17,047 nucleotides of DNA from CAZEWZ01 sp964516765 (GTDB lineage: Bacteria > Bacteroidota > Bacteroidia > Flavobacteriales > UBA7430). The notes beneath the pieces were generated by a model, which was given only the letters and a program-made list of their open reading frames with translations, was not told the origin of the DNA and searched no databases. Shown here piece after piece: positions 7,832 to 15,150 of this stretch (position 1 is the stretch's first letter; every line of letters begins with the position of its first letter). Position numbers and translations under genes: made by a program. The stretch covers positions 1 through 17,047 of the forward strand of contig CAZEWZ010000028.1 of assembly GCA_964516765.1 (NCBI GenBank), read 5' to 3'.

Positions 7832-8683
7832 ATGAGACATAGTTTCTTTTTCTTTTTCTTTCTTTTTTCAGCAATTTTAGAAGCTCAAGATGATTTGATG
7901 TCCCTGTTGGGAAAGCCAGAATCATCTTCAGTTCAAGCTACTTTTAAAGGAATTAGAGTCATCAATGGACAATCTGTCGAGGTTGTCGCAAAAGGTGATT
8001 TATTGTTTGTGATTGAACATCGATTTGGTACTATTAGTAGTGGCGCATACGAACTTTGGGGTTTAGATCAAGCCTCTATGCGAATGTCTTTTGATTATGG
8101 ATTTGCTGATGGTTTTTCGATATCTGTGGCAAGAAGTTCTTTTCAGAAAACATATGAGAGTTCTGCAAAAATGAAGTTGCTAAGACAAAAAGTTTCGGGG
8201 GGATCTCCCATTTCTTTGACTGCTTATTCTGCTGTTTTTTTAAATTCAGTCCGGTGGATAGATGATGAACGGGACAATATGTTTAGGTCACGTCTTTCTT
8301 ATGCTTATCAGTTTATGTTCGCTAGAAAATTTAATCAAAACTTATCTCTTCAACTTACGCCAAGTTTTGTTCATAGAAATTTAGTTCTCACAGAGGCTAC
8401 GGAAAACGATTTTGTCGCTCTAGGATTCGGAGGACGTTATAAATTATCTAAGCGAGTTTCTTTAAATGCAGAATATTTTTATCAATTTGATAGAGGTCCT
8501 GAAGATTTCACCAACTCACTATCTGTAGGTTTTGATATTGAAACTGGAGGCCATGTATTCCAGCTTCATTTGACCAATTCTCAAGGAATGTTCGAACGTT
8601 CTTTTATAGGAGAAACTATTGGGAAATGGTCACAAGGCGATATCTATTTTGGTTTTAATATTTCTAGAGTTTTTTCTTTGTGA
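7832..8683 (+). CDS. DUF5777 outer-membrane beta-barrel protein
   Basis: A 283-residue protein with signal peptide (1-19, MRHS then six phenylalanines, ending LEAQ). The mature start is DDLMSLLG. Family-like stretches follow: IEHRFGTISSGAYELWGLDQ (61-80), RSSFQKTYES and NSLSVGFDIETGGHVFQLH. Alternating hydrophobic strands run to a C-terminal FNISRVFSL, whose near-terminal aromatic residue suits an outer-membrane barrel. DUF5777 barrels are Bacteroidota proteins without known function. The gene is last of the three-gene cluster, 5 nt after the YceI gene. The signal peptide is encoded by a 27-nt pyrimidine tract (7843-7869), a possible slippage site, but the frame is intact. Confidence 0.86.
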   Translation: MRHSFFFFFFLFSAILEAQDDLMSLLGKPESSSVQATFKGIRVINGQSVEVVAKGDLLFVIEHRFGTISSGAYELWGLDQASMRMSFDYGFADGFSISVARSSFQKTYESSAKMKLLRQKVSGGSPISLTAYSAVFLNSVRWIDDERDNMFRSRLSYAYQFMFARKFNQNLSLQLTPSFVHRNLVLTEATENDFVALGFGGRYKLSKRVSLNAEYFYQFDRGPEDFTNSLSVGFDIETGGHVFQLHLTNSQGMFERSFIGETIGKWSQGDIYFGFNISRVFSL

Positions 8684-9082
8684 TATCTCTTGTAATTTTT
8701 ATACTGGAGAGTATTTTCTTTTGCAAATTTGAATTATTGATGAAGTTTAAAATTTGCTGTAATTAACAATAAACTCGCGTTATTTCCCAGCAAATAAAAT
8801 CGTTGTTTGATAAATAAATCAATTTTTTATTCAACTTATTTTCATCTCTTAGATTTTATTGTTAACCTCATTTTTAAAAATTATATTCTCCTCCAATTAT
8901 TTTTTATCTACTATGAAGAGGTTTTATTTAAATTAATGATGCTTTCGAAATCATTTAATAGATTATTTTCTCGGGTTCAATAAATGCGTTAGATTAATGA
9001 TAAGTTAGTTTTAATATGCAAAGTAAAATGGGTGTGTAAATTACTATCCAATATAATGAGCAAAAGATACAGGGAAGTTTTT
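8684..9082. other. 400-nt AT-rich gene-free gap between converging genes
   Basis: No reading frame longer than about 16 codons and no recognisable RNA gene is seen here on either strand. It holds two weak hairpins near its left end and an inverted pair GCAAATTT/AAATTTGC at 8723-8730 and 8750-8757. It is the longest non-coding stretch in the window. An unannotated small RNA cannot be excluded. Confidence 0.6.
8701..8724 (+). terminator. Weak candidate intrinsic terminator after the DUF5777 gene
   Basis: ATACT GGAG AGTAT forms a 5-bp stem with a 4-nt loop, 17 nt after the DUF5777 stop codon, followed by a T-rich stretch (TTTTCTTTT). The stem is short and AT-rich, so strength is doubtful. A second weak stem (TTGAT/ATCAA, then T6) lies at 8807-8828. 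Confidence 0.35.
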
Positions 9083-9108
9083 TTAAATCACGAAATGATT
9101 TAAAAAAA
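9078..9108. repeat. Perfect 13-bp inverted repeat across the DUF6427 stop codon
   Basis: Arms at 9078-9090 and 9096-9108 are exact reverse complements around a 5-nt loop (CGAAA on plus). They include the last codons and stop of the DUF6427 gene. The arms are almost all A/T. On both strands the T run lies on the 5' side of the stem and an A run follows it, so it lacks the U-tail of an intrinsic terminator. It may instead stabilise the 3' end of the mRNA. Confidence 0.7.
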
Positions 9109-10072
9109 TCAAGGCGAGGAATATGATTAGTATTGAGTTTAGCCAAATATAATTTTTGTTATAATAAAAGTAATTCGAAATAATGGCTGACAGGGGAATA
9201 GCTAGACACCCATAGCTCAAAAATATAGGACAATAACTAATTTGTGTAAAAATCATCCCTAGTAAGAGAAACCATAGAAGAAGAATATAGGATTTTCGAG
9301 CTTTTATATTTTTGTGTTTTAAACCGATGATCAGCTCAAACATTGCAAACAATATAATAATTAATAAGAAGCATAGAGTTAAATAATTACCATAGTTTAT
9401 TGTGGTCGAATCAATCGATGTTGATACTTTTGATGTTTGGAATGAGCTAAGGATATAATCCAAATTTAAGTTGGCAAAAATATTACTAGACACCAAAGTG
9501 TAAAAAATTAGCCAAGGTGTCATAAACCCTACAAGGCTAAGTATCCAATGTCTCCATTCTATCTGAGAGAATATAGACATGCCAATCAAAATAATAGGTG
9601 CGAAAATGATAAAAGGAGGATGTATAATAGTAGATATTCCAATCATTACGGAAGCATTAAAAATAGTAGGATATGCTTCTTTATTTAAATAAAGAGTTAG
9701 TATTTTTTTGAGTGCAAATAGTGTAAAACCAAGAGAAATTAATATTGGACTCCACTGAATAGATTGTGGAAAGCATGTTAAAAGTAAAAAGTAAAAAAGA
9801 GCAGGAAATAACGAGTTTACAGAAATAATTTTTTGATTGACCACTATTTTGTTGACATAAATACATTGCCCAAAAATGAAAGCCCCCAAGAGTAATCGTT
9901 GGATAAAAATCGGTTTAATAAGTAATTTCATCATTAGTCCAAAAGGTGTGTACTCCTCGTGCTTTATAAAGTGAAAAGGGATAAAAGAAAGTAACGACCA
10001 AATGGAAATTACAGCAATAAGTAGGCAAAAGATTGAGGGCCACTGATTATGGCGAAATAAATTGACTATCAT
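9083..10072 (-). CDS. DUF6427 multi-pass membrane protein
   Basis: A 329-residue, very hydrophobic protein with about nine to ten membrane segments separated by short loops. It looks like an inner-membrane protein of the Bacteroidota family DUF6427, whose function is unknown. The opening MIVNLFRHNQWP matches the usual family start (MI-x-N-x-FR), so the ATG at 10072 is chosen. The frame stays open to a TTG at 10135, but that would add 21 residues encoded by a simple hexamer repeat (LGLGLGL) and is rejected. Similar proteins are recalled near purD and a small DUF6341 protein in flavobacteria, as here. The gene converges with the DUF5777 gene across an AT-rich gap. Confidence 0.8.
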   Translation of the reverse strand: MIVNLFRHNQWPSIFCLLIAVISIWSLLSFIPFHFIKHEEYTPFGLMMKLLIKPIFIQRLLLGAFIFGQCIYVNKIVVNQKIISVNSLFPALFYFLLLTCFPQSIQWSPILISLGFTLFALKKILTLYLNKEAYPTIFNASVMIGISTIIHPPFIIFAPIILIGMSIFSQIEWRHWILSLVGFMTPWLIFYTLVSSNIFANLNLDYILSSFQTSKVSTSIDSTTINYGNYLTLCFLLIIILFAMFELIIGLKHKNIKARKSYILLLWFLLLGMIFTQISYCPIFLSYGCLAIPLSAIISNYFYYNKNYIWLNSILIIFLALIFLNHFVI

Positions 10073-10094
10073 AAGGTAAAAATACGTAAATTTG
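10062..10094 (+). promoter_or_regulatory. Bacteroidota-type promoter for the 53-residue membrane protein
   Basis: TAAATTTG (10087-10094) fits the -7 consensus TAnnTTTG exactly, with a TTG (10062-10064) 22 nt upstream as the -33 element. Transcription would start near 10100, about 40 nt before the ATG. The -33 part lies inside the first codons of the divergent DUF6427 gene. Confidence 0.5.
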
Positions 10095-10105
10095 AATTTT
10101 AAAAT

Positions 10106-10128
10106 TAAACCTAAACCTAAACCTAAAC
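10106..10128. repeat. TAAACC hexamer tandem repeat in a divergent promoter region
   Basis: Three full TAAACC units plus a partial TAAAC lie in the 69-nt space between the DUF6427 start and the small membrane protein start. They fall inside the expected leader of the plus-strand transcript and upstream of the minus-strand gene. Confidence 0.9.
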
Positions 10129-10141
10129 TAACCAATCTATA

Positions 10142-10303
10142 ATGACTGAGGTTATATATGCCATTGGAGATTTTTTTGAGTTTTCCTTCGAAATTCTTAA
10201 TAGCTTGGGCATGATTCCTAATATCGTGCTTATCATTCTAGGAATTATTGGTCTTGCATTTTGTATGAAAGTAGTGACTACTGAGAAAAATATTCTCGAA
10301 TAA
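10142..10303 (+). CDS. 53-residue membrane protein, probably DUF6341-like
   Basis: A short frame starting MTEVIYAIGDFFEFSFEILN and ending VVTTEKNILE. It has an amphipathic N-terminal half and one strong hydrophobic segment (about 27-43, IVLIILGIIGLAF). Size, layout and proximity to DUF6427 and purD resemble the DUF6341 small proteins of flavobacteria. No detailed motif confirms this, so the family label is tentative. It is divergent from the DUF6427 gene and ends 40 nt from the 3' end of purD. A well-placed TAnnTTTG promoter supports it as a real gene. Confidence 0.65.
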   Translation: MTEVIYAIGDFFEFSFEILNSLGMIPNIVLIILGIIGLAFCMKVVTTEKNILE

Positions 10304-10343
10304 TATCCGCACTACCCAACTTTCATATCTTTTTGTTTTATTT

Positions 10344-11615
10344 TCACAAATCAAACCCGATGTCACTTCGAAAATACTTGTCTTTAAAAGAAATTTCTTC
10401 CGCATTTCTATAGCTCATTTTAAGAGCTTCTTTCATGGATTCATCAATAGAAGTTATTGCCATCACTCTACCTCCTGAAGTTTCTAGATGCTCTAGTTTT
10501 TTCTGAGTACCTGCATGAAATAAAATAGTTTCTGCTCCCGGCTTCATACCAGTAATTTTATACCCTTTTGTATAATCTTCAGGATATCCTCCAGAAACCA
10601 TCATTACAGTGGCAGCAAATCTGTGGTCTATCTCTATATGTTTTTCATTCAATTTATTTTCACCTACCGCAATAAATAATTCTAGAAGGTCAGAGTTTAT
10701 TCTTGGAAGAACTACTTCTGTTTCTGGATCACCCATTCTTACATTGTATTCTATGACAAAAGGCTCATTATCTACTTTGATTAATCCAATAAAAATAAAT
10801 CCCTTATAAGGAAGGTTGTCTTTTATAAGCCCTTGAATTGTTGGCTTAACAATTTGATTTTCTATTTTTTGCATGAAGACTTTGTCTGCAAATGGTACCG
10901 GAGAAATAGCCCCCATTCCACCTGTATTTAGACCGAAATCCCCCTCTCTAATTTTTTTATAGTCTTTTGCCGTGGGAAGAATCTTATAATTAACTCCGTC
11001 GGTCAAGACAAAAACAGATAGCTCGATTCCCTCTAAAAATTCTTCAATAACCACCTTTGAACTGGCTATCCCAAATTTTGATTCGGTCAGCATTTGTTTT
11101 AATTCTGACTTTGCTGCGGTTAAAGAGTCTAATATGAGTACTCCTTTTCCTGCTGCCAATCCATCTGCTTTTAATACGTAAGGAGAATTTAGTATTTCAA
11201 GAAAATCATATCCCTCTTCTATGTTTTCTGATGTGAATGTTTTGTATTTGGCGGTAGGTATTCCATGACTAAATAAAAATTCTTTGGCAAAATCTTTTGA
11301 TCCTTCAAGTTTTGCAGCTGCTTTTTTGGGACCAATCACAGGAATACATTTTAGGGCTTCATCAGCCAAAAAGAAATCATGAATTCCTGAAACAAGTGGG
11401 TCTTCTGGTCCTACAACAAGCATACCGATATCTTTTTCAAGACATATTGATTTGATGGCGGAAAAGTCATTCATATCAATGGGTATATTTTCTCCCAATA
11501 TACCAGTACCCCCATTTCCTGGAGCAATAAATAAATTATTTAATAAGGGACTTTGAGATAATTTCCAAGCGAAAGCATGTTCGCGGGCTCCCGATCCAAG
11601 TATAAGTACATTCAT
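10344..11615 (-). CDS. purD: Phosphoribosylamine-glycine ligase (GAR synthetase)
   Basis: Catalyses the second step of de novo purine synthesis: phosphoribosylamine + glycine + ATP to glycinamide ribonucleotide. 423 residues, the family length. The N-terminal domain starts MNVLILGSGAREHAFAWKL. The ATP-grasp region has YVLKADGLAAGKGVLI (146-161), NTGGMGAISP (230-239) and the metal-binding IEYNVRMGDPETEV (288-301). The ATG at 11615 is chosen because it gives the standard N-terminus and lies 1 nt after the upstream stop. An in-frame ATG at 11660 would add 15 unrelated residues inside the neighbouring gene. No other pur gene is in the window. The gene is third in the lepA run. Confidence 0.97.
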   Translation of the reverse strand: MNVLILGSGAREHAFAWKLSQSPLLNNLFIAPGNGGTGILGENIPIDMNDFSAIKSICLEKDIGMLVVGPEDPLVSGIHDFFLADEALKCIPVIGPKKAAAKLEGSKDFAKEFLFSHGIPTAKYKTFTSENIEEGYDFLEILNSPYVLKADGLAAGKGVLILDSLTAAKSELKQMLTESKFGIASSKVVIEEFLEGIELSVFVLTDGVNYKILPTAKDYKKIREGDFGLNTGGMGAISPVPFADKVFMQKIENQIVKPTIQGLIKDNLPYKGFIFIGLIKVDNEPFVIEYNVRMGDPETEVVLPRINSDLLELFIAVGENKLNEKHIEIDHRFAATVMMVSGGYPEDYTKGYKITGMKPGAETILFHAGTQKKLEHLETSGGRVMAITSIDESMKEALKMSYRNAEEISFKDKYFRSDIGFDL

Positions 11616-11616
11616 T

Positions 11617-13158
11617 TTACAGTGGAATATTTCCGTGTTTCTTTTTAGGTAAATTGTCAACCTTATTTTCTAGCATTTTAAAGGCCTTGATTAATTTTGT
11701 TCGGGTCATATTAGGTCTTATGACTTCATCTACATATCCCCTTGCAGCCGCATTATAAGGATGTGCAAAAAGATCAGAATACTCTTTTTCTTTTTCTTCC
11801 CATTTAGCCATAGAATTTTTTGCTTCTTTAATTTCTTTTTTGAAGATAATTTCTGCAGCTCCTTTGGCACCCATTACTGCAATCTCCGCACTAGGCCAAG
11901 CATAGTTCATATCTGCTCCAATATGTTTGGAATTCATAACATCATAGGCTCCTCCGTATGCTTTTCTAATAATTACAGTAATTCTAGGGACAGTTGCTTC
12001 AGCAAAGGCATATAATAATTTTGCTCCACTCGTTATTATTCCATTCCATTCTTGATCGGTTCCTGGAAGAAATCCAGGAACATCCTCTAAAACCAACAAG
12101 GGAATATTGAAGCAGTCACAGAACCGTACAAATCTAGCCCCTTTTTTAGACGCCTCAATATTTAATACACCGGCTAAAAATGAAGGCTGGTTTGCAATAA
12201 CTCCAATAGATTTTCCAGCAAGTCTTGCAAATCCTACAAGAATGTTCTCTGCAAAATTTTTGTGAACTTCGAAGAAAGAATTGTTATCAATAATTCCATT
12301 CACAACTTCTCTCATATCATAAGGATGATTTGAGTTTTCTGGAATGATTTGGTTTAATGAGTCTCTTGTTTCATCAGAAGCATTATATAAAATACTTGGA
12401 GGAGTTTCCTCGCAGTTTTGAGGGATATAACTTAGGAGTGTTTTTAAGTCTTTAATTAGTGTAATCTCGTTATTACAAGAGAAGTGTGCAACACCAGATT
12501 TTGCCGAGTGGGTCGATGCACCTCCCAACTCTTCAGATGTAACTTCTTCGTGTGTTACAGTTTTAACAACATTAGGACCAGTTACAAACATGTAAGAACT
12601 GTGCTCAACCATCATAATAAAATCTGTGAGTGCAGGAGAATAAACGGCACCTCCTGCACATGGTCCCATAATTGCAGACAATTGAGGGATTACACCTGAT
12701 GCCATCGTATTCTTGTAAAAAATATCTGCGTATCCCGCCAGGGATACTACTCCTTCTTGAATTCGAGCGCCACCAGAATCATTAAGACCCAAAATAGGCG
12801 CCCCATTCTTCATAGCTAAATCCATTACTCTGCATATTTTTTGAGCGTGATATTCAGCTAGAGACCCCCCCAGCACAGTAAAGTCTTGAGCAAATATATA
12901 GGTGAGTCGATTATTCACTTGACCAAAACCAGTAACTACACCATCACCTAGAAATTTTTGTTTTTCTAGTCCAAAGTTGGAAGAACGATGGGTAACTAAC
13001 ATCCCTATCTCTTCAAAAGACCCTTCGTCCACAAGGAAATGAATCCTTTCCCTAGCAGTTAGTTTTCCTTTTTTGTGTTGGGCTTCAATTCTCTTTTCGC
13101 CACCCCCTTTTTGAGCTTGCTCTATTTTTTTTTGAAGTGCATTCATTTTTTTTTGCAT
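11617..13158 (-). CDS. pccB: Acyl-CoA carboxylase carboxyltransferase subunit, propionyl-CoA type
   Basis: Cytoplasmic biotin-dependent carboxyltransferase of 513 residues with two crotonase-like halves. The N half contains GLNDSGGARIQEGV (124-137) and IMGPCAGGAVYSPALTDF (163-180). The C half contains LEDVPGFLPGTDQE (357-370) and GGAYDVMNSKHIGAD (402-416). Asp406 sits where characterised propionyl-CoA carboxylases have the substrate-selecting aspartate, so propionyl-CoA to methylmalonyl-CoA is the favoured reaction; a decarboxylase role cannot be excluded. No biotin carboxylase or biotin carrier gene is nearby, so the partner must be elsewhere. It lies 21 nt after lepA and 1 nt before purD. 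The ATG at 13158 is taken; an ATG four codons in (13146) is also possible. Confidence 0.92.
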   Translation of the reverse strand: MQKKMNALQKKIEQAQKGGGEKRIEAQHKKGKLTARERIHFLVDEGSFEEIGMLVTHRSSNFGLEKQKFLGDGVVTGFGQVNNRLTYIFAQDFTVLGGSLAEYHAQKICRVMDLAMKNGAPILGLNDSGGARIQEGVVSLAGYADIFYKNTMASGVIPQLSAIMGPCAGGAVYSPALTDFIMMVEHSSYMFVTGPNVVKTVTHEEVTSEELGGASTHSAKSGVAHFSCNNEITLIKDLKTLLSYIPQNCEETPPSILYNASDETRDSLNQIIPENSNHPYDMREVVNGIIDNNSFFEVHKNFAENILVGFARLAGKSIGVIANQPSFLAGVLNIEASKKGARFVRFCDCFNIPLLVLEDVPGFLPGTDQEWNGIITSGAKLLYAFAEATVPRITVIIRKAYGGAYDVMNSKHIGADMNYAWPSAEIAVMGAKGAAEIIFKKEIKEAKNSMAKWEEKEKEYSDLFAHPYNAAARGYVDEVIRPNMTRTKLIKAFKMLENKVDNLPKKKHGNIPL

Positions 13159-13167
13159 AATCTAATA

Positions 13168-13188
13168 TTTAGTCTAGGTTTAGTCTAG
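13168..13188. repeat. Tandem 10-bp repeat with 1-bp spacer over the lepA stop codon
   Basis: TTTAGTCTAG occurs twice (13168-13177 and 13179-13188) with one G between. On the minus strand each copy contains CTAGACTAA, the last two codons and stop of lepA, so the gene's end is duplicated. The second copy is non-coding and separates lepA from the carboxyltransferase gene. Confidence 0.85.
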
Positions 13189-14973
13189 TTTTAGAACAGC
13201 CATAAACGCAGATTGAGGGATTTCTACATTCCCTACTTGACGCATTCTTTTTTTCCCTTTCTTTTGTTTTTCAAGTAATTTTCTTTTTCGAGAAATATCT
13301 CCCCCATAACATTTTGCAGTCACATCTTTTCTGAGGGCTTTGACTGTTTCTCTAGAAATAATTTTTGATCCAATAGCAGCTTGAATAGCAATATCAAATT
13401 GTTGTCGAGGGATTAATTGACGAAGTTTAATGCAAATTTTCTTACCAATATTATGAGCATTATCACGGTGTATTAGTGCTGATAAGGCATCTACTTGGTC
13501 TCCATTTAATAAAATGTCCATTTTGACTAAATTTGATTGTTGATAACCGGTGGGCTGATAGTCAAATGAGGCATAACCCCTTGAGATAGTTTTTAAACGA
13601 TCATAAAAATCAAAAACAATTTCTGCAAGTGGGAGTTCAAAGCTAAGTTCTACTCTATCTGCGGATAGGTAAACTTGGTTATTGAGAACTCCTCGTTTCT
13701 CAATGCAAAGAGTGATAATTGATCCAATATATTCAGATTTAGTAATGATTTGAGCAGAGATATATGGTTCTTCAACTTTATCAATAGTTGATGGATCTGG
13801 GAGATCTGAAGGATTATTAACAAGAAGTTTTTCTCCTTTTCTAGAATATGAAAAATAGGATACATTTGGCACAGTTGTAATTACTGTCATGTCAAATTCT
13901 CTTTCTAAACGTTCTTGAATAATCTCCATGTGAAGCATCCCCAAGAACCCACATCGAAAACCAAAACCCAAGGCTGCGGAGGATTCAGGTTCAAAAGTAA
14001 GAGAAGCATCATTTAGCTGTAACTTTTCCATGGACGTCCTCAGCTCTTCATAATCTTCAGTATCCACTGGATAGATTCCAGCAAAAACCATCGGCTTTAC
14101 ATCTTCGAAGCCGTCAATGGGTTGTTCACAGGGTCGATCAGTGTGGGTAATTGTATCACCTACTTTGACTTCATTTGCCACTTTAATTCCTGAAATAATG
14201 TAGCCTACATCCCCAGCTTTGATTTCTTTTCTGGGCTCTTGGTCTAATTTCAGAGCCCCAATTTCATCAGCAAAGTACTCTTTTCCGGTTGCAAAAAACT
14301 TCACTTTTTCACCCTTTTTTATCGTCCCATTAGTGATTTTAAAATAGGCTTCAATCCCTCTAAAAGGATTGAATACGGAATCAAAAATTAAAGCTTGTAA
14401 TTCACCTTCTTCATTCCCATCAGGTGAAGGGATTCTTTGAATAATCGTTTCTAAAATCTCTAAAATTCCAACTCCAGTTTTAGCACTCGCAGAAATAATT
14501 TCACCTCTGTCACAACCAATCAAATCAATAATCTGATCTTTCACCTCTTCTGGATTTGCACTGGGTAGGTCAATCTTGTTTAGTACAGGAATGATTTCTA
14601 AATCGTTTTCCAGTGCTAAGTAAAGATTAGAAATCGTTTGGGCTTGGATACCTTGAGCTGCGTCCACAATCAACAGAGCTCCCTCACATGCCGCAATGGA
14701 GCGGGAGACTTCGTAGGAGAAATCGACATGCCCGGGTGTATCGATTAAATTTAATCGATACAAAATTTCATTAGAAAGAAATTCCATTTGAATGGCATGA
14801 CTCTTGATTGTTATTCCACGTTCGCGTTCAAGGTCCATATTATCAAGAACTTGATTTTGGGATTCTCGCTCAGAAACTGTTTGGGTGTGTTCCAAAAGTC
14901 GATCAGCTAAAGTGCTCTTTCCATGGTCAATATGTGCAATAATGCAAAAGTTGCGTATGTTTTCTTGTTTCAT
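13180..14973 (-). CDS. lepA: Elongation factor 4 (LepA) GTPase
   Basis: Ribosome-associated translational GTPase implicated in back-translocation or ribosome assembly. 597 residues, the family length. G-domain motifs are complete: P-loop AHIDHGKST (13-21), DTPGHVDF (78-85) and NKID (132-135), with the switch region ERERGITIK (49-57). Domains II, III and V follow, and the EF4-specific C-terminus is clear (GGDISRKRKLLEKQKKGKKR, then QSAFMAVLKLD). The start gives the standard MKQENIRNFCIIAHIDHG. It heads a run with the carboxyltransferase gene and purD and is divergent from a large secreted-protein gene. Confidence 0.97.
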   Translation of the reverse strand: MKQENIRNFCIIAHIDHGKSTLADRLLEHTQTVSERESQNQVLDNMDLERERGITIKSHAIQMEFLSNEILYRLNLIDTPGHVDFSYEVSRSIAACEGALLIVDAAQGIQAQTISNLYLALENDLEIIPVLNKIDLPSANPEEVKDQIIDLIGCDRGEIISASAKTGVGILEILETIIQRIPSPDGNEEGELQALIFDSVFNPFRGIEAYFKITNGTIKKGEKVKFFATGKEYFADEIGALKLDQEPRKEIKAGDVGYIISGIKVANEVKVGDTITHTDRPCEQPIDGFEDVKPMVFAGIYPVDTEDYEELRTSMEKLQLNDASLTFEPESSAALGFGFRCGFLGMLHMEIIQERLEREFDMTVITTVPNVSYFSYSRKGEKLLVNNPSDLPDPSTIDKVEEPYISAQIITKSEYIGSIITLCIEKRGVLNNQVYLSADRVELSFELPLAEIVFDFYDRLKTISRGYASFDYQPTGYQQSNLVKMDILLNGDQVDALSALIHRDNAHNIGKKICIKLRQLIPRQQFDIAIQAAIGSKIISRETVKALRKDVTAKCYGGDISRKRKLLEKQKKGKKRMRQVGNVEIPQSAFMAVLKLD

Positions 14974-15009
14974 TAATGCAAAACTAAACTATTTGATGTA
15001 AATAGTAAA

Positions 15010-15040
15010 TTGCATTGGCACCTAAAAAAACTTATATTTG
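15010..15040 (+). promoter_or_regulatory. Bacteroidota-type promoter for the large secreted protein
   Basis: TTG (15010-15012), a 20-nt spacer and TATATTTG (15033-15040) fit the phylum promoter TTG-N19..23-TAnnTTTG. The predicted start near 15046 leaves a leader of about 105 nt before the ATG at 15151. Confidence 0.55.
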
Positions 15041-15150
15041 CGATTGGATGTTTTGTGTTATTAAAATAGGAATTTATTTTATTATTTATTTCAGTATTCC
15101 CTTATTTTAGACTATATGATATTCTACTTAAATAGTAATATGACATTACA

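Noticed and set aside
7843..7869. Pyrimidine tract in the DUF5777 signal peptide as a phase-variation switch
   Set aside because: The reading frame is intact and the tract is interrupted by C residues. It encodes a plausible hydrophobic core, so there is no sign of a broken frame.
10106..10128. CRISPR-like or telomeric array
   Set aside because: There are only three and a half 6-nt units, with no spacers and no associated genes.
10073..10135. N-terminal extension of DUF6427 from a TTG start
   Set aside because: The extra residues come from a simple hexamer repeat, and the ATG at 10072 gives the family's normal N-terminus.
11616..11660. N-terminal extension of PurD from the upstream ATG
   Set aside because: It would overlap the carboxyltransferase gene and precede the standard MNVLILGSGAREHA start with unrelated residues.
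14979..14986. TAGTTTTG on the minus strand just upstream of lepA as a promoter -7 box
   Set aside because: It fits TAnnTTTG but would place the transcript start at or inside the start codon, and no -33 element is present.
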